Of a stretch of DNA of 64,000 nt, positions 1 to 11,174 are shown piece after piece (the first letter of the stretch is position 1; every line of letters begins with the position of its first letter). A program made the position numbers and the translations under genes. A model generated the notes under the pieces. That model did not search any database, was not told the origin of the DNA, and worked only from the letters and a program-made list of their open reading frames with translations. The stretch is from positions 131,566,171-131,630,170 of the forward strand of contig JAQMRL010000002.1 of assembly GCA_035578175.1 (NCBI GenBank), in the 5' to 3' direction. This DNA comes from Catonia carolina (Eukaryota; Arthropoda; Insecta; Hemiptera; Achilidae).

Positions 1-169
1 ATAGTTCGTTCGTGTGGGAAGCGAGGAGGTGAGACGACATCATGAATGTTGCCGGTTTGAAAGGGAGTTGGAAGTGGAAGTGGGTGAAAAGGAGTTGGGA
101 AACCTATCATGAAATTCATGCCTATAAATAATAACATGACAAAAAATCGCCCCCACTTTCACGATAAGA

Positions 170-600
170 CAAATTATATATATTCATGCGAGGATTTACA
201 ACCCCAGCCGTATCTCGCTTCCTAAGCCCCACCTCTCTCTGTCTCGCCAGTCTCCATCGGAGAGCCGCCGCAAAGACATTGCCTCCTGCACTTCATCCAA
301 CCATGTCACTTCCGGCCTACCCCTCCTTCTACTACCGGTTGGCATCTACTCCCGTACCCTCTTTGGCCACCTACCACCTCTATCCTTTGCAAATGGCCAA
401 ACAATTTTAACTGCTTCCGGGATATAGTATCCATGATATTTCTTTGAACGCCGATTCTTCTCCTAATTTCGAAATTCGGAAATCGATCGATCCGCGAAAC
501 ACCACAGCTCCGCCTCCAGAAATCCATCTCCACCGCTTTTAGGCGATCCTTCTGTCTCTCTATCAATACCCAAACTTCCGCAGCACAGGTACACATAACA
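170..600 (-). pseudogene. Decayed RTE-like LINE, C-terminal remnant
   Basis: Read on the minus strand, this matches the region after the reverse transcriptase of insect RTE-like LINEs. It contains ERQKDRLKAVEMDFWRRSCG, then a run around RRRIGVQRNIMDTI, KQLKLFGHLQR, and in another frame GRPEVTWLDEVQEAM and DWRDREEWRLG. At least one frameshift separates the two halves. Only the C-terminal tail is present, with no endonuclease or RT core, as expected for a 5'-truncated or eroded copy. The family assignment rests on remembered conserved motifs and was not aligned. Confidence 0.6.
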
Positions 601-1299
601 GCATATAGTCGATCTACTGTAACAGTACTCCGCGTGAGGCAAGCGCCTATAGGTTGTAAACGAAAGTTTTACACTAGTTGGCGTGTATCTCCTCTCCGCC
701 TGACAAAATTATCTTACATTACGTTCCATCTTAAAAATATCTACATCCAGCTAAAATAAACATTACCTTTTAAACGATTTCAATTATATCGCTCAAATTA
801 CTTGCCATTATTGTAGTTTCATAAAGCGACTCCATAATTATTTTTTTTAACCATTACATTTAACAAAGCAAGTTTTTTCTTACTAAAGGGATTACAGAAA
901 TTTAAAACAATTTTTTCCTACTTTTTAACGGTTTACCGCTTTTATTTCAAAAACTTAGCACATTCACTATCATACATGTTAACAAAACACAGCTTACAAA
1001 ACTTTTAAACTTCAGTGTAATAACTGAAATTATTATTTATAATAATTTTAGATTCTAAAAAATATAATCTGTCGGGTGCCTTCGTTTTAGCTTTTGCCAT
1101 TAGTCGGACAAGAAGTTTGAGTTTTACTGCTGGTAGACCTACTTTGATTTAATTTAGTAGCCCTATAGTCTATGTACTATTTTTGTCACATTGAAAGGTT
1201 TCTTTAACTTTGTTCTTAGTAGCATTATGTTGTTTCAACATCTTGGTTATTCACGACTACTTTGGATTAAGAAACAGTGGGTTTGAAATTGAAAGAATT
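601..1299. other. AT-rich DNA, nothing recognised
   Basis: No coding pattern, tRNA-like box or clear repeat was recognised. Low-complexity A/T runs predominate between 720 and 1060. Confidence 0.5.
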
Positions 1300-1382
1300 T
1301 TCCTGACTCTGGCCGGGAATCGAACTCGAGACCTGCGCTTTGCATCAGAACACGCAACCAATGGGCCATGGTGGCAGCCGGA
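1300..1382 (-). repeat. tRNA-headed SINE fragment
   Basis: On the minus strand the sequence has a degenerate A box near ATGGCCCATTGGTTGCG and a pol III B box GAGTTCGATTCCCGGCC followed by AGAGTCAGG. The B box and trailing AGAGTC resemble the tRNA-headed SINEs at 2346 and 38270. The body and tail are missing or too diverged to see. Confidence 0.5.
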
Positions 1383-2345
1383 AGTCAAAATTATATTTTA
1401 TTTGCCAGGGCTTTCCATATCTAGCGTTAATCGTCAACATGGAAACTTGTTAAGTTCAACAATCGAAGTTATAATATGAAAATTTCTACTAGCATACATG
1501 TGAAACTATACCATAAAGGACAATCGCTTGTCTTATTTAAACTAAATATAAAAGATTTTTCAAAAGACATTTCGATTTCTAAGAAATTACATAAAATATA
1601 ACATAGTAGGTGTTTTGAATTCAGGGATGTTTTTAGTTTTACAACATGTCCAGATACTGAAGTATTTACATAGTTCCGCCTTACCGCCAGGAAGAAAATG
1701 TTTGGCATTTGAATATATTAATTTTGGAATCTTCTTGCATTTCAAAAGTTTTGTACCATAGTTTACAACCCTCAGTAAATCATAGAGTAAGTTAATAAAG
1801 GAACAAATTATAAAAACAAACTTTACGATGTGAAAATATTTTGTGTTCTTAAGAAAGATGAATATTTAAAAGGTAAAAGGTAAGAAAGATGTAAAAGATG
1901 AGAAGATGGATGATGAAGGAGAGAATCCTTCAGAAATGTAACCTTGGTTATGTAATATTGTATGTGAAGCCATCAAACGTCCCAAACTAAAACTTCATTG
2001 TTCTCTCTTAGTTCTTCTGGGTTAGTTGTTACCACCTACCTACTTGTCCTCTTGATTTCTTGCTTACTTTGTCCATCGCATAAACATCCTTTTTTGTAAA
2101 AAAAAGATAAATAAAACGATACAGGTAGAGAGGCTTTTATTTTTATGCAGAAAAGATGGGAAGGAAGTAAAATATTTATGAGGCTGCCTTATATAATTTA
2201 TTTATTACCATAACCTTCCTTATGCAATAATATTTTACTCTCCTTCTTCATGAAGAAGAAAAACATACGCTCAGAGTTCGTTACAAACTTTTTGTCTATG
2301 TTGTCATAAATATACAATAGCCTACAGCAATATTAAAAACATTAT
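1383..2345. other. AT-rich DNA, nothing recognised
   Basis: Short open frames here (for example minus strand 1469-1708) have no recognisable domain. A purine-rich stretch with repeated AAAGATG/AAGATGA words lies at about 1855-1930. Confidence 0.4.
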
Positions 2346-2535
2346 TTTCCGGGTACCTCCGTAGCGTACTGGCAGCGCGCTAGCCTACAACATAAATGTT
2401 CCAGGTTCGATCCCCGGCTAAGGTCTGGAAATTTTACAAGCTATAACCCAAAACCCACCGTTACATATCCCACCGTAATTGCTAATAACCGAGCTGTTAA
2501 TGCGACTTTAAATAAACAAATAATAAAAAAAATCT
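2346..2535 (+). repeat. tRNA-derived SINE (GGTTCGATCCCCGG head)
   Basis: The head carries an A-box-like GTAGCGTACTGG followed by CAGCGCGCTAGCC and a B box AGGTTCGATCCCCGGC. It continues into a body with GGTCTGGAAATTTTAC and two AAACCCACCGTTAC-like motifs, then an A-rich tail near 2515-2530. The same head and body words recur on the minus strand at 38270-38465. The pol III boxes are seen directly; SINE status is inferred from structure and dispersal. Confidence 0.65.
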
Positions 2536-2559
2536 TTTTACCTGGGTTTATTTTATTCT

Positions 2560-2675
2560 GGCCACCTCTAAGGCGTAGAAATTAGCACGCTAGCCTACTA
2601 AGCGGAAGGTCCCGGGTTCTATTCCCGGTTAGAGTCTGGAAATTACTACGTACCAAAACCCAATACTTCATAAAA
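2560..2675 (+). repeat. tRNA-derived SINE, partial second copy
   Basis: This has the same layout as the copy just upstream: AAGGCGTAGAAATTAGCACGC, GCTAGCC, a B box GGGTTCTATTCCCGGTT and AGAGTCTGGAAATTA. The body stops after CCAAAACCCAA, so it is a shortened, diverged copy lying about 25 bp after its neighbour. Confidence 0.6.
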
Positions 2676-3515
2676 TACACGAGCTATATTATGTTTTAAC
2701 ACATTCATGTTATTTTTATGTTTTAAAAATTTAGAGTATAAGCTTAGTTTTTATTTTTGAGTAGATTTTTTATTTTTGAATTTGCGTCATGTTTTTATAA
2801 TGCGTGTACTTCACACTTCAGTTGTCGCCGAAACGTAAGTCTACAGGTATCATAAGGCAATACTGTGCGGAATCTGAACGTTATTGATTGAGACAGGCGG
2901 CCAATCGTTTTGTCTTAGTGAAAAAATTACTTTATTATTTTAATTACATCTTCCCTATCAGAGAACATCTGAATTACGTATCTAGGATTAGCCAAAAAGT
3001 TCACATGATTATAAAGTCGATCTTCAAACCTTATTGGTGAGTGAAAATAACATTATAAATCATACCACATTTGTATTTTTCTTGTTGGTTGACTTGGAAA
3101 GACTGCGTTATGAGATATTTTACATTCCATGCGGCAATGTACTAATATTACATTGTAATGTATTTTATCAAATCTGTACGTGATGACACGTACAACTTGG
3201 TATGCGATTTTTATGTCCTGTAAACCGGACTATGTGAATTTAATATTTTAGATGCTATTAAACCAAACTATGAATAAAGAATAAAAGGTTTATTTATGAA
3301 CACGCTCGGATATTTATTTACTAAATATTTGAGATAAATTTTCGCAAATCGCGTCAACGTTGTCGCTGGCGTATTTCGATGCCGTATTTCATTAACAATC
3401 TCGAATGTCTCAAAGTGGACTAGGTCAACTTGAATGTGTTTTTAAGCAATAAGCAAATTGCCATTGAACTGAGGCTTGTTGGAAAAATAGTATAATTGAG
3501 CCCCACAAGAAAAGG
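2676..3515. other. AT-rich DNA, nothing recognised
   Basis: No supported gene. Contains diverged AT-rich sequence with scattered CG-containing words at 2820-2900 and 3340-3380. Confidence 0.4.
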
Positions 3516-3680
3516 ATTCAGGCAGGTTGAGTGAAGTGGTCAGCTCATCTGCCTTCTATGCTAAGGTTCCAAAATCGATTCCCGATCACGTCCCACATAT
3601 TTTCATCTGTGAATCACCTCAATTCACAAGCCATGACCTACGTCGCACTGTCATTAAAAAAAACTGTACTATATCCCTAC
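3516..3680 (+). repeat. tRNA-headed SINE, diverged copy
   Basis: The head reads AGTGAAGTGGTCAGCTCATC, CTTCTATGCTAAGGTTCC and a B-box relative AATCGATTCCCGATCACGTC. The body has ACAAGCCATGACCTACGTCGC and ends in an A-rich tail at about 3655-3665. It aligns by eye with the better preserved copy immediately downstream. Confidence 0.55.
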
Positions 3681-3689
3681 TACATCACC

Positions 3690-3870
3690 AACAGAACATT
3701 ATTTGGCCGATCCGTGGTGTAATGTTCAGCGCAACTGGCTTCTATGCGGGGGTTCCGGGTTCGATTCCCGGTCAGGTCTAGCATTTTTTTCATCTTTATA
3801 TCATCATATTTTTACCAACACAAAAGCCTAAGGCTTATGTAGACTTAATCACTCAATAAAAAAATAAAAT
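3690..3870 (+). repeat. tRNA-headed SINE, well preserved copy
   Basis: Contains GGTGTAATGTTCAGCGC (A-box region), GGCTTCTATGCGG, and a perfect B box GGGTTCGATTCCCGG followed by TCAGGTCTAG. The body ends with AAGGCTTATGTAGACTTAATC and an A-rich tail. A 5'-truncated relative lies at 32640-32765. Together with the copy at 3516 it forms a head-to-tail pair. Confidence 0.65.
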
Positions 3871-4771
3871 TTTACAACTTACTTTTACCTCACGACGGAA
3901 ACCTGTAGCTAAGGATCTTAATAATTCATTTCATTCAATTTCAAACAGACAATATTTATAAACATAATGATATTTAAATATTATACGTAAAATTGTACTA
4001 ATTTTATTAAACAAACAAAGAACAAAGTTTTATTTACCCAAAAACAATCAGATATTATTTAACCAGATTTAAAAATTGCTTTTCCAAACATTTATATAAG
4101 TGTTTTCTTTTGGTTGTGAAAACTGAATAGAAAATGTTAGAAAAAGAATACTTTAAAATAATTCCTTTCCTCAAGAACCCACAATCAAGACATCGCATCG
4201 AAAACGCATTAAAAACTTTACTTTCCAAAAAGTTGCTTGTCGAGTAGTATATATAAATGTGACGAAGGGGGAAGGAGACGAGGATGAGGAAGAAGAAGTA
4301 AAAGAGCTAAAGACATTCAACATCGAAATCTTTCACTGTCTGACAATTTATGGGGTTTTAAAACACATCAAATAAAAACTATTCCAACACTTAACTTTTT
4401 GATAATAAAATATAATCTTATAGATATCATCACCCAAAAAAACAATCTTCTTTTAATTTTTACTTTCATTTTATTTATGAATACGTTTATAAAATATATA
4501 TGTAGCATATCAACGATTATTTTTATTCAGGTTTCGATATTTTTGGTAATTCACGAATTCCTGACTTCATTTTTACATTCAGAATGTTTACTCAAACATG
4601 ATGACATGTAATTTATATATCATTTAAATTTATATATTTTTATTCTTTTTTCATAGTTTGGTTTACATGTATTAAAATTTTATAAATAAAACCAGCGAAG
4701 TTTATAAATAAATATTCTAATGATATAAAAGTTATAAGAAACTTTAAATGGAAACCTTTCATAATTTTATT
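3871..4771. other. AT-rich DNA, nothing recognised
   Basis: No domain or repeat recognised. A purine-rich patch with GGAAGGAGACGAGGATGAGG lies near 4268-4300. Confidence 0.4.
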
Positions 4772-5157
4772 ATTGTTGTTTAGGTCATCAGCCAAAAGGC
4801 TGGTTTAAACCTGTAGAGGTTTACTAAGTAAAACGAGGATTGAGGTGGTTTACCTATGCCTTTCTCACTGAGTGGAAAAGTATTCTTATCAGCATGCCAG
4901 GCCCTCTGAAAAGCACATATTTTTCACTTTACAAATGATACCTTCACTTCATTCACCACTGGGTCTGTATGTATAATGAAATTCATTACTTTTAGAGGAG
5001 GTAACTGTGATTAGTGTCTTTTACACCTCTACCTTTTCTGTTCTTAATTGGTTCAGCAATAGAATTGGTTGACCATGTGATAAGAAACAGAACTATTTAT
5101 TTTAGCCGGGCAACTAACAGAGTGTAAATAATTTGACACTCCACCTGTCTGTTATGG
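4772..5157 (-). repeat. S1 SINE-like element, full-length copy
   Basis: One of five copies of a roughly 390-bp family here called S1. On the minus strand it starts with CCATAACAGACAGGTGGAGT. It has a central block ending CACTCAGTGAGAAAGGCAT and closes with the palindromic CCAGCCTTTTGGCTGATGAC followed by CTAAACAACAA. Other copies are at 7824, 29421, 44912 and 57232. No clear A or B box was seen. Its flanks show no obvious target-site duplication, unlike the other four copies. Confidence 0.7.
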
Positions 5158-5334
5158 CAGAATAGTTTTCTTATAAATATATGATATACATAATACAATA
5201 TTATTATATACACAATACATTAAAAAATATGTGGCATTTAGCATTTTTGAAATAACTGTAATATTTTTAATATAGTGGGCATATTTATTAGCAACCCCTA
5301 TGCATATTTTTTGTGGATTTCGATAAAAAACATA

Positions 5335-5640
5335 ATTTTTTTTATAATCCCTAACGTGTGTACAATGCAATCTGTTCGGTTTCAGAAATATATGGAACCC
5401 CTTCGTGTATGACGTGTAAATGAGGTGTAGTTTTGTACAGATTAAGACTGACCATTCCTGAGAGAATATGGTTATTTGAACCCCAATCATCAAAGTACAC
5501 GAGTAAACTTTGTCTAGTGTTCAAATCCGTTTAAGTAACTACGGTTACTAGGATTTGAACGAGTAACCTCCTCCGAAAATTAACTTTTAAACAGCTGATT
5601 CGAGGCAACGACTTAACCACTGGACCAACCCAGTGGGTTA
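5335..5640 (-). repeat. S2 tRNA-derived SINE
   Basis: The minus strand reads ACCCACTGGGTTGGTCCAGT then GGTTAAGTCG (A-box region), GAATCAGCTGTTTAAAAG, and a weakened B-box region near GTTCAAATCC. It ends with the family 3' sequence TACACACGTTAGGGATTATA. The closest relatives lie at 17557, 28982, 29970 and 30527. Confidence 0.7.
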
Positions 5641-7559
5641 AAACATAATTTTAAAGTACTTTTGCTCAATTTGTAGTTCCCTCCAAATTCAAACGTTTAG
5701 AAGCTACAATCACTTAAATGTAAAATTCTACGTGTGTGATTTTATGCATTTTATTGCTGTGTCTGTGTTCCTGGAAACGATTTCCTAGTTATCTACAAAA
5801 AATTAATCTGGACGCTGTTATTTTATTGACCAAATGCTTTAACAATTCTTTCTTAGCATGCTCCATTTCGATTTCCGAAGAACGTTCTCATGCACAAATT
5901 TAAAGAAAACAGGCGACAGTTCATCAACCTGCTTAACTCCAGCCATAATTTCAAATTCTTAGTAAACTTACCAAGAAATTTAATTTTTAAGCCTCTGTTT
6001 ATGTTTTCGTAATGATTTTCTTTGTTTTGACATCTACTCAATGTCTTCTAAAAAATTCAGTATCGTACCTTACGGTCACATTCACACACTCTAATTTTTA
6101 TGTTTCTGTTCGTATTATGTTAACTGTTTGGAAGGTTCTGGAAAATCCTGTTTGAAACCGTCTAGAAGGCTAGCTCAATATCCTTTATAAACAGGTGTTT
6201 ACTAGTGAATCAAGGATGAGTCTTATTCAAGAATTTGTGCAGTCAATATGATTAGTCTGTCATCGTTCAGACTTTTTTTATTTTATAATATGAATTTTAA
6301 CGCTAATAAATTAAGCTTTCTCAATCGAGTGAATTAGATCTCTTTAAATCTTAACTTTCTAAAAATTGCTTTTTATTCCAGATCGGTTACATAAAGAGTT
6401 TTCCTTTTCTGAAGCCAGGTATTGTTTAATACACTAGCCCGTCCCGGCTTCTATCGGGTATAATTTTTTGTTTATTTTTTATTTATAATTAATTCAAAAA
6501 TAAGGTTTTCTTATTTCTGGAAAAATTTGATATGTATACCTTTGGACACTTCCACCGAGTTTCTGCATCTACCTCGTCCGGAACTTAATAAACAAACAAT
6601 ATTGAATTAAGGGTTGAACATCATTTTCAACCCCTTAAAGGTAAATGTTTAAAATCATTGAGGTGTAGCCTCACTGTACGTAATATTTCCATTGAGTTTC
6701 AGCCAGATAAATTGTTTGGAATATAGTAGCTAAATTAAAAATGTTGATTTAAGGTTTGAACTCCCTTTTAAAATTTTTAGGGGTGAATTTTGGGTATGGC
6801 GTATTATATTTTAGTTGCGCTGTAAATAACATCACCGAAATTATTAGGTAGTGAATATTTTGTTATCATGATTAATATTACATTATTATTGTTCGTGTAA
6901 ATTCAGATCCATTCTCATGAAATTAAATTCATTATTAATAAACGACACACGAAATTTAATGGTACAATGCTGAGAAAATGTTTTGAGACGAACTGTATCT
7001 TAATTGTGTTTAAGTAATGTTAAATTTATTAACAGTCATATTGTTTAGCTAACAGAGAACGCATTATACTTGTACGCTGACTACAATGTATCATGAGAAA
7101 TTACATCTGTAGGCCTATATAAGAGAAGAGCCGAGGGAAACTTGAGCTCACGTATGTGTGAATGTAGGAGGGCACGCGTGTGTGATAATGTTACAAGTCT
7201 CAGACCCAAATGTAGATGTACATAACGGGGTGAATGTTCCTCTTCATTAAATATTGAAACAAGAGTACTGCCAGAAACAGCAGCTAAAATGAAAACGTAA
7301 TAACATTTCCCCCTTTTTCACGGTTGCAAAAAAATTTCATTGTAGTAAAACCACGGACAAAGTGTGAAACACAGAAAAACACAATCATGATCTTGCTCTA
7401 ATGTGCCGTGCATATTTTATATAACGACAATCCCATGACAACCAAAATCATTTCCTTTCATACATTAAAAATACAAAATATTATCCAAAGTATTTTAAAT
7501 GGAGATTCTGTTTGTTCTTAAATACAGAAATTTACACCAATTTAAATAATTTTTACATG
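5641..7559. other. AT-rich DNA with a possible decayed dispersed repeat
   Basis: The word CTAGCCCGTCCCGGCTTC (from 6433) resembles a motif I remember from dispersed arthropod repeats. It is followed by two related blocks with GAAC...AACCCCTTAAAGGTAAAT (about 6610-6645) and GAACTCCC...AGGGGTGAAT (about 6758-6790), suggesting a decayed internal duplication. The rest is unassigned. Confidence 0.3.
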
Positions 7560-7823
7560 CAGTAGGTCCTCGATTTACCAGTCCCGCATTTACCGAGGCT
7601 CGGATTAAATGTCACTTCATTTGAGAAAAGTTAAATTTCACCCCCACTTTTTACGTAACTTTCTTCCTTGTGAGATTTGATTGGATAATCTATACTCCTC
7701 GATAATGTATAAATACGGCAATACTTCCTCTTATATAATCATTCACTTCGGTCATTTTTTTTGATCAAGTGATAATAAATATTCTCTTGAAACAATTGAT
7801 TAAAAAGTAATAAATCGTAAATG
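7560..7823 (+). mobile_element. Tigger/pogo-like transposon, 5' end
   Basis: The sequence begins CAGTAGGTCCTCGATTTACC followed by CCGCATTTACCGAGGCTCGG, the terminal pattern of Tigger/pogo elements. The following 200 bp lead toward a transposase start now interrupted by an S1 SINE at 7824-8212. No matching right terminus was found and no TA was seen just before the C at 7560, so the element is incomplete. Its transposase fragment resumes at 8213. Confidence 0.55.
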
Positions 7824-8212
7824 ATTCCCATAACAGGTGGGTGGAGTGTTAAGTTATTTGCACTCGATCTGCTAGTTCCAGGGCTAATATAAAATAGTTC
7901 TGTTTCTTATCACATGGTCAGCCAATATATGACTGAAGCATGACTGAGCAAAAGAGGTAGAGGTGTAAAAAACATTAGTCATAGCTATCTCCTCAGAGAT
8001 TAATGAATTTCATTATACAGCTAGTCTCTGTGGTGAAGTGAAGGTGTCATTTGCAGAGTGGAAAGTAAATGCTTTACAGACGGTCGGGCATGCTGACAAG
8101 CATACTTTTCCACTCAGTGAGGAAGGCAATTGTAAACCAACTCACTCCTCGTCTTGCTTAGTAAAACCTTTAGAGGTTCAAAGTAATCTTTCTGCTGATG
8201 ACAACAACAAAA
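7824..8212 (+). repeat. S1 SINE-like element inserted in a Tigger
   Basis: Full-length S1 copy beginning CCATAACAGGTGGGTGGAGT and ending CTGCTGATGACAACAACAA. It is flanked by CGTAAATG at 7816-7823 and 8213-8220, an 8-bp direct repeat that extends to 11 of 12 matches. The insertion splits the first codons of a Tigger-like transposase, so the SINE is younger than the transposon. Confidence 0.75.
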
Positions 8213-8400
8213 CGTAAATGGACTACCATTGACGACAAACTTCATATCATTGAACAACTGGATAAAGGATCTACTGCGCTATAAACCGTAAATCAATATG
8301 GCATCGGAATAACTACAATCGTGATATACTGAAGAACAGAGCGAATATTTTATTTTTCGCAAGTTTTTCAGATTCAAATCAGAATTTGAGAAATAGTAAA
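8213..8400 (+). pseudogene. Tigger/pogo transposase N-terminal fragment
   Basis: In one frame the sequence reads KRKWTTIDDKLHIIEQLDKG and then, after a stop, NQYGIGITTI. This is the pattern of the CENP-B/pogo helix-turn-helix at the N-terminus of Tigger-type transposases, which binds the terminal repeats. In-frame stops follow within 30 codons and no catalytic DDE core is present downstream. The S1 SINE sits exactly at the start of this reading frame. Function is inferred from motif resemblance. Confidence 0.5.
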
Positions 8401-8474
8401 ATCGACTAATGAAAATTCTGATAAACCCATTTCTTACTCGTGTAAACTTAATTAAATTAAAAAAGATTTACACC

Positions 8475-8900
8475 ACATTACGTTTACACTTTGTCGCAAA
8501 ACTTGTCCACCCGTAGGGTCTATACTATGAAAATTACCCATTACCTCAGACAGACTTAGTTAAGTATTTAGGCATTACACTAGACAAGAAACTGGTATGG
8601 GACCACCATACACGATAAAAACGTATTTCGTTGAATCACAGTCTAAGGACTTCATTCTCTCTATTCCACTGTAGATCAGAGTTACATACTAAGCAAAAAC
8701 TAAATTGGTACATTTACCTAATTCGCCCGATGTGGATGTATGGAGCTTTGATCTATCGTTCGGTGAAAAAATCAAACGTAAACAATAAACAAACTATTCA
8801 AAATACATTTTTACGTTTAATCACATGAAGTCCCTACTACGTACGAAATTCTTATCGTACATCAAGACTTCAACGTTGATTATTACAGTGCACACGAATA
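8475..8900 (+). pseudogene. Decayed Jockey-type RT C-terminal region
   Basis: Motifs appear in shifting frames: YLGITLDKKLVW, then LNHSLRT, IRPMWMYGALIYRSVKKSN, TFLRLIT and SPYYVRN. The intact Jockey ORF2 in this window carries the matching order YLGLHFDKRLTW, LKPIWTYGLQIYGTAKPSN, CLRLIT and APFYVNN. Several frameshifts and stops are present. It covers only the part after the RT catalytic core, so it is an old, inactive fragment. Confidence 0.7.
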
Positions 8901-10009
8901 TTAACAAATTATACACTCGTTTCCATTAAAAATTAATAAATCAAACGAATCCAGAGACACAGACATTGTCACACCCATATCTACCTCAAAATTCACAAAG
9001 GAGATTAAAAATATACTGGAAATAAAAATAAGGATCTTAAATAAAACAGCCACAAGTGTTTGACATTGGGTAATTTCCTCAGTCAAGACGAAAACAGGGC
9101 ATTAAACACGTAAGTTTTGCTGGATTTATAAAAATATATTTGTAGTGTTACTAAATAAAGAAACAAAATTGTTGATTTTAATTAAACCTAAGAATGGATT
9201 TTCAATTTGGGGAGAGGTTTATCCAGATGTCTATTGTGTATTTTTTTAATATAAAAGATAAATGTACCTACTTAATTTTTTACGCAATATTTCAATCATA
9301 ATACAAAAATAACAATTAAAACGAACGAAATTAGAAAATAAAAACGAAGCTAAAAATGTAATGCAAAGAAGAAAGAAAGTGATGAAGATCCATTGTTTTT
9401 TGATCGCATCAAGTCTTATTGTCCTTTTTGTCTTGGTCGTCGTATAAGGCAGTCCTTTCGTGTTTTCCTGGCAATTGGTAGTGTCTCATCTCATCCCGGT
9501 TGTATCTGTTGTCTGTGCCGTTGTGTGGCAGTGGTAATCATTCTTTCCTCCTTTTAACTGATCAGAGGAGATTTTCTTTAGAATAAAATTAATTAGAGGA
9601 ATTACAGCAGTCTTATCTGTTACTGCTTGCTCCTGCCGGTGGAACTTCTGCCGACCGTTCTTTTCTCTACCATAGTACTCTATCTACCCCCTTCCAGAAC
9701 TCTCTCCCGCTTTCGCCATTTTATTTGTTGAGCGACTTTAAAATGCTCTTTTAACTAAAATACTGCTCGATACTTATTGTGTAACGTAAAATAACACTAG
9801 TCAACGCTATGTAATGTAAATAGTTGAACGAATAACACTGCTAAATTACTTCCCGACTTAACTATTTTTATCCCAACTAAATAATATTTATTCCTTTATT
9901 TATCAGGAGCCTAATGATACAATAAAAATGCTATCACCAAAAATTTGTTAAACTATTATTTTTTATTTAACAGATCGTTTTAGTTAAAAAAAATATAAAT
10001 CTCTTGTAC
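8901..10009. other. AT-rich DNA, nothing recognised
   Basis: No supported coding or repeat. A less AT-rich stretch at about 9420-9560 and 9620-9720 was not matched to any family. Confidence 0.4.
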
Positions 10010-10160
10010 ATAAAATTGATCTTCAATTTCTTCAATAGTTCACGAAAAACTAGATGACCATCCAAACCAACTAGCCCGTGATCTAGCAACAAGGAATTTT
10101 CCAACTGTGTGACGTTTAAAGCGAAAATGGAGTAGAGACCTCTTGGTCTGAATAACGGAC
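10010..10160 (+). pseudogene. Jockey-type ORF2 extreme C-terminus
   Basis: One frame reads VHEKLDDHPNQLARDLATRN, and after one stop RLKRKWSRDLL. The intact Jockey ORF2 ends with LHDHPNELITKLSD...RRLKRQWARDLL, so this is the last 40 or so codons of a relative. The copy is 5'-truncated. Its 3' UTR probably runs to the A-rich sequence near 10280-10300. Confidence 0.7.
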
Positions 10161-10595
10161 AATACCCGAAGTTTTAAACGGAAAATGTACCACTGGGTAC
10201 CTCTTCTCCTTAAAGTGAAATTCCCTACAGCCATTTAAATATCATATACGGAAGTTGTGCAGCACAATGTACAGTACCGTAATAAAAATTAAGCCAAAAA
10301 AAATTTCAGCAACATTAATGACCAAAAATTTTATCACGTTCGTAATATTTTGCCCCGTGACCACTTAGTATCTCACTGACATATTAATTTTTTTTCCAAA
10401 AAATTTTTATTCTCTAACTGTGTTTTTTCTTCATATCTTCTGTTCATTATTTCGATTCATAATTAATTTTATTTTTCTCTGAAAATCAAAATCAGATTCA
10501 TTTAATTTTTTCCAAAAAGTTTCCCCTTTTCTGATTAGTTCTTTTTTAAATAGCTATTCAATATTTTAGAATCGTTTGTTGTTTTTGTTATTCTA

Positions 10596-11172
10596 CAGAA
10601 AACCCCCACTAATCCAGAATTTTGATTAATTTGAACTAATATTTTACTTAACATGTTTTTTACGTATAAAACCTGTTTTAAAATTAAAAAATAGTAATTT
10701 GTTAATGAAAGTAAATGTTTTTAATAGGTTTCTGAACATGAAAAGTAAATTTAAAATATGATTAACAGGGCAGATGTGAATAAAAAACGAATATAACCAA
10801 GTTCCTAATTCAAGATGTACTTGCAATGTAAATTGCTAGCCGGTACAACTTTTACCGGTAATTACTTCTAGCTCATAAGCAATTAAAGAAATTATAAATT
10901 TCTACTACTGCATAAAATCACTAATTGCTTGCTGCTGTAATAGCGAACTCTTGATGACGCAATATTTCGTCAGCGCCTCATGAACATGATGTCTGTCTGC
11001 GTAGACAACTGTTGTGCTACACTGCGAACTGCAATGCTCCTCCTTGTTAGTATATTCATCTTTTTTGGATTATTTTTTGTTACTATGCACATTTTTTCGG
11101 ATAATCCGAATATTAGTACGAAATCTGAACAGGACCCGGTCCTAATTAGTTCAGATTAGCGGGGTTGTAGTG
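10596..11172. mobile_element. Tigger/pogo-like nonautonomous element with TA duplication
   Basis: The left end CAGAAAACCCCCACTAATCC and the reverse complement of the right end, CACTACAACCCCGCTAATCT, form imperfect terminal inverted repeats of the Tigger/pogo type. A TA dinucleotide flanks each side (10594-10595 and 11173-11174), as expected for the Tc1-mariner superfamily. The 577-bp interior has no transposase-length reading frame, so the element would depend on a transposase made elsewhere. Confidence 0.65.
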
Positions 11173-11174
11173 TA

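Noticed and set aside
3735..3780. A genuine tRNA gene suggested by the perfect B box
   Set aside because: No cloverleaf acceptor stem could be drawn, and the sequence continues into a repeated body with an A-rich tail, so it is a SINE head.
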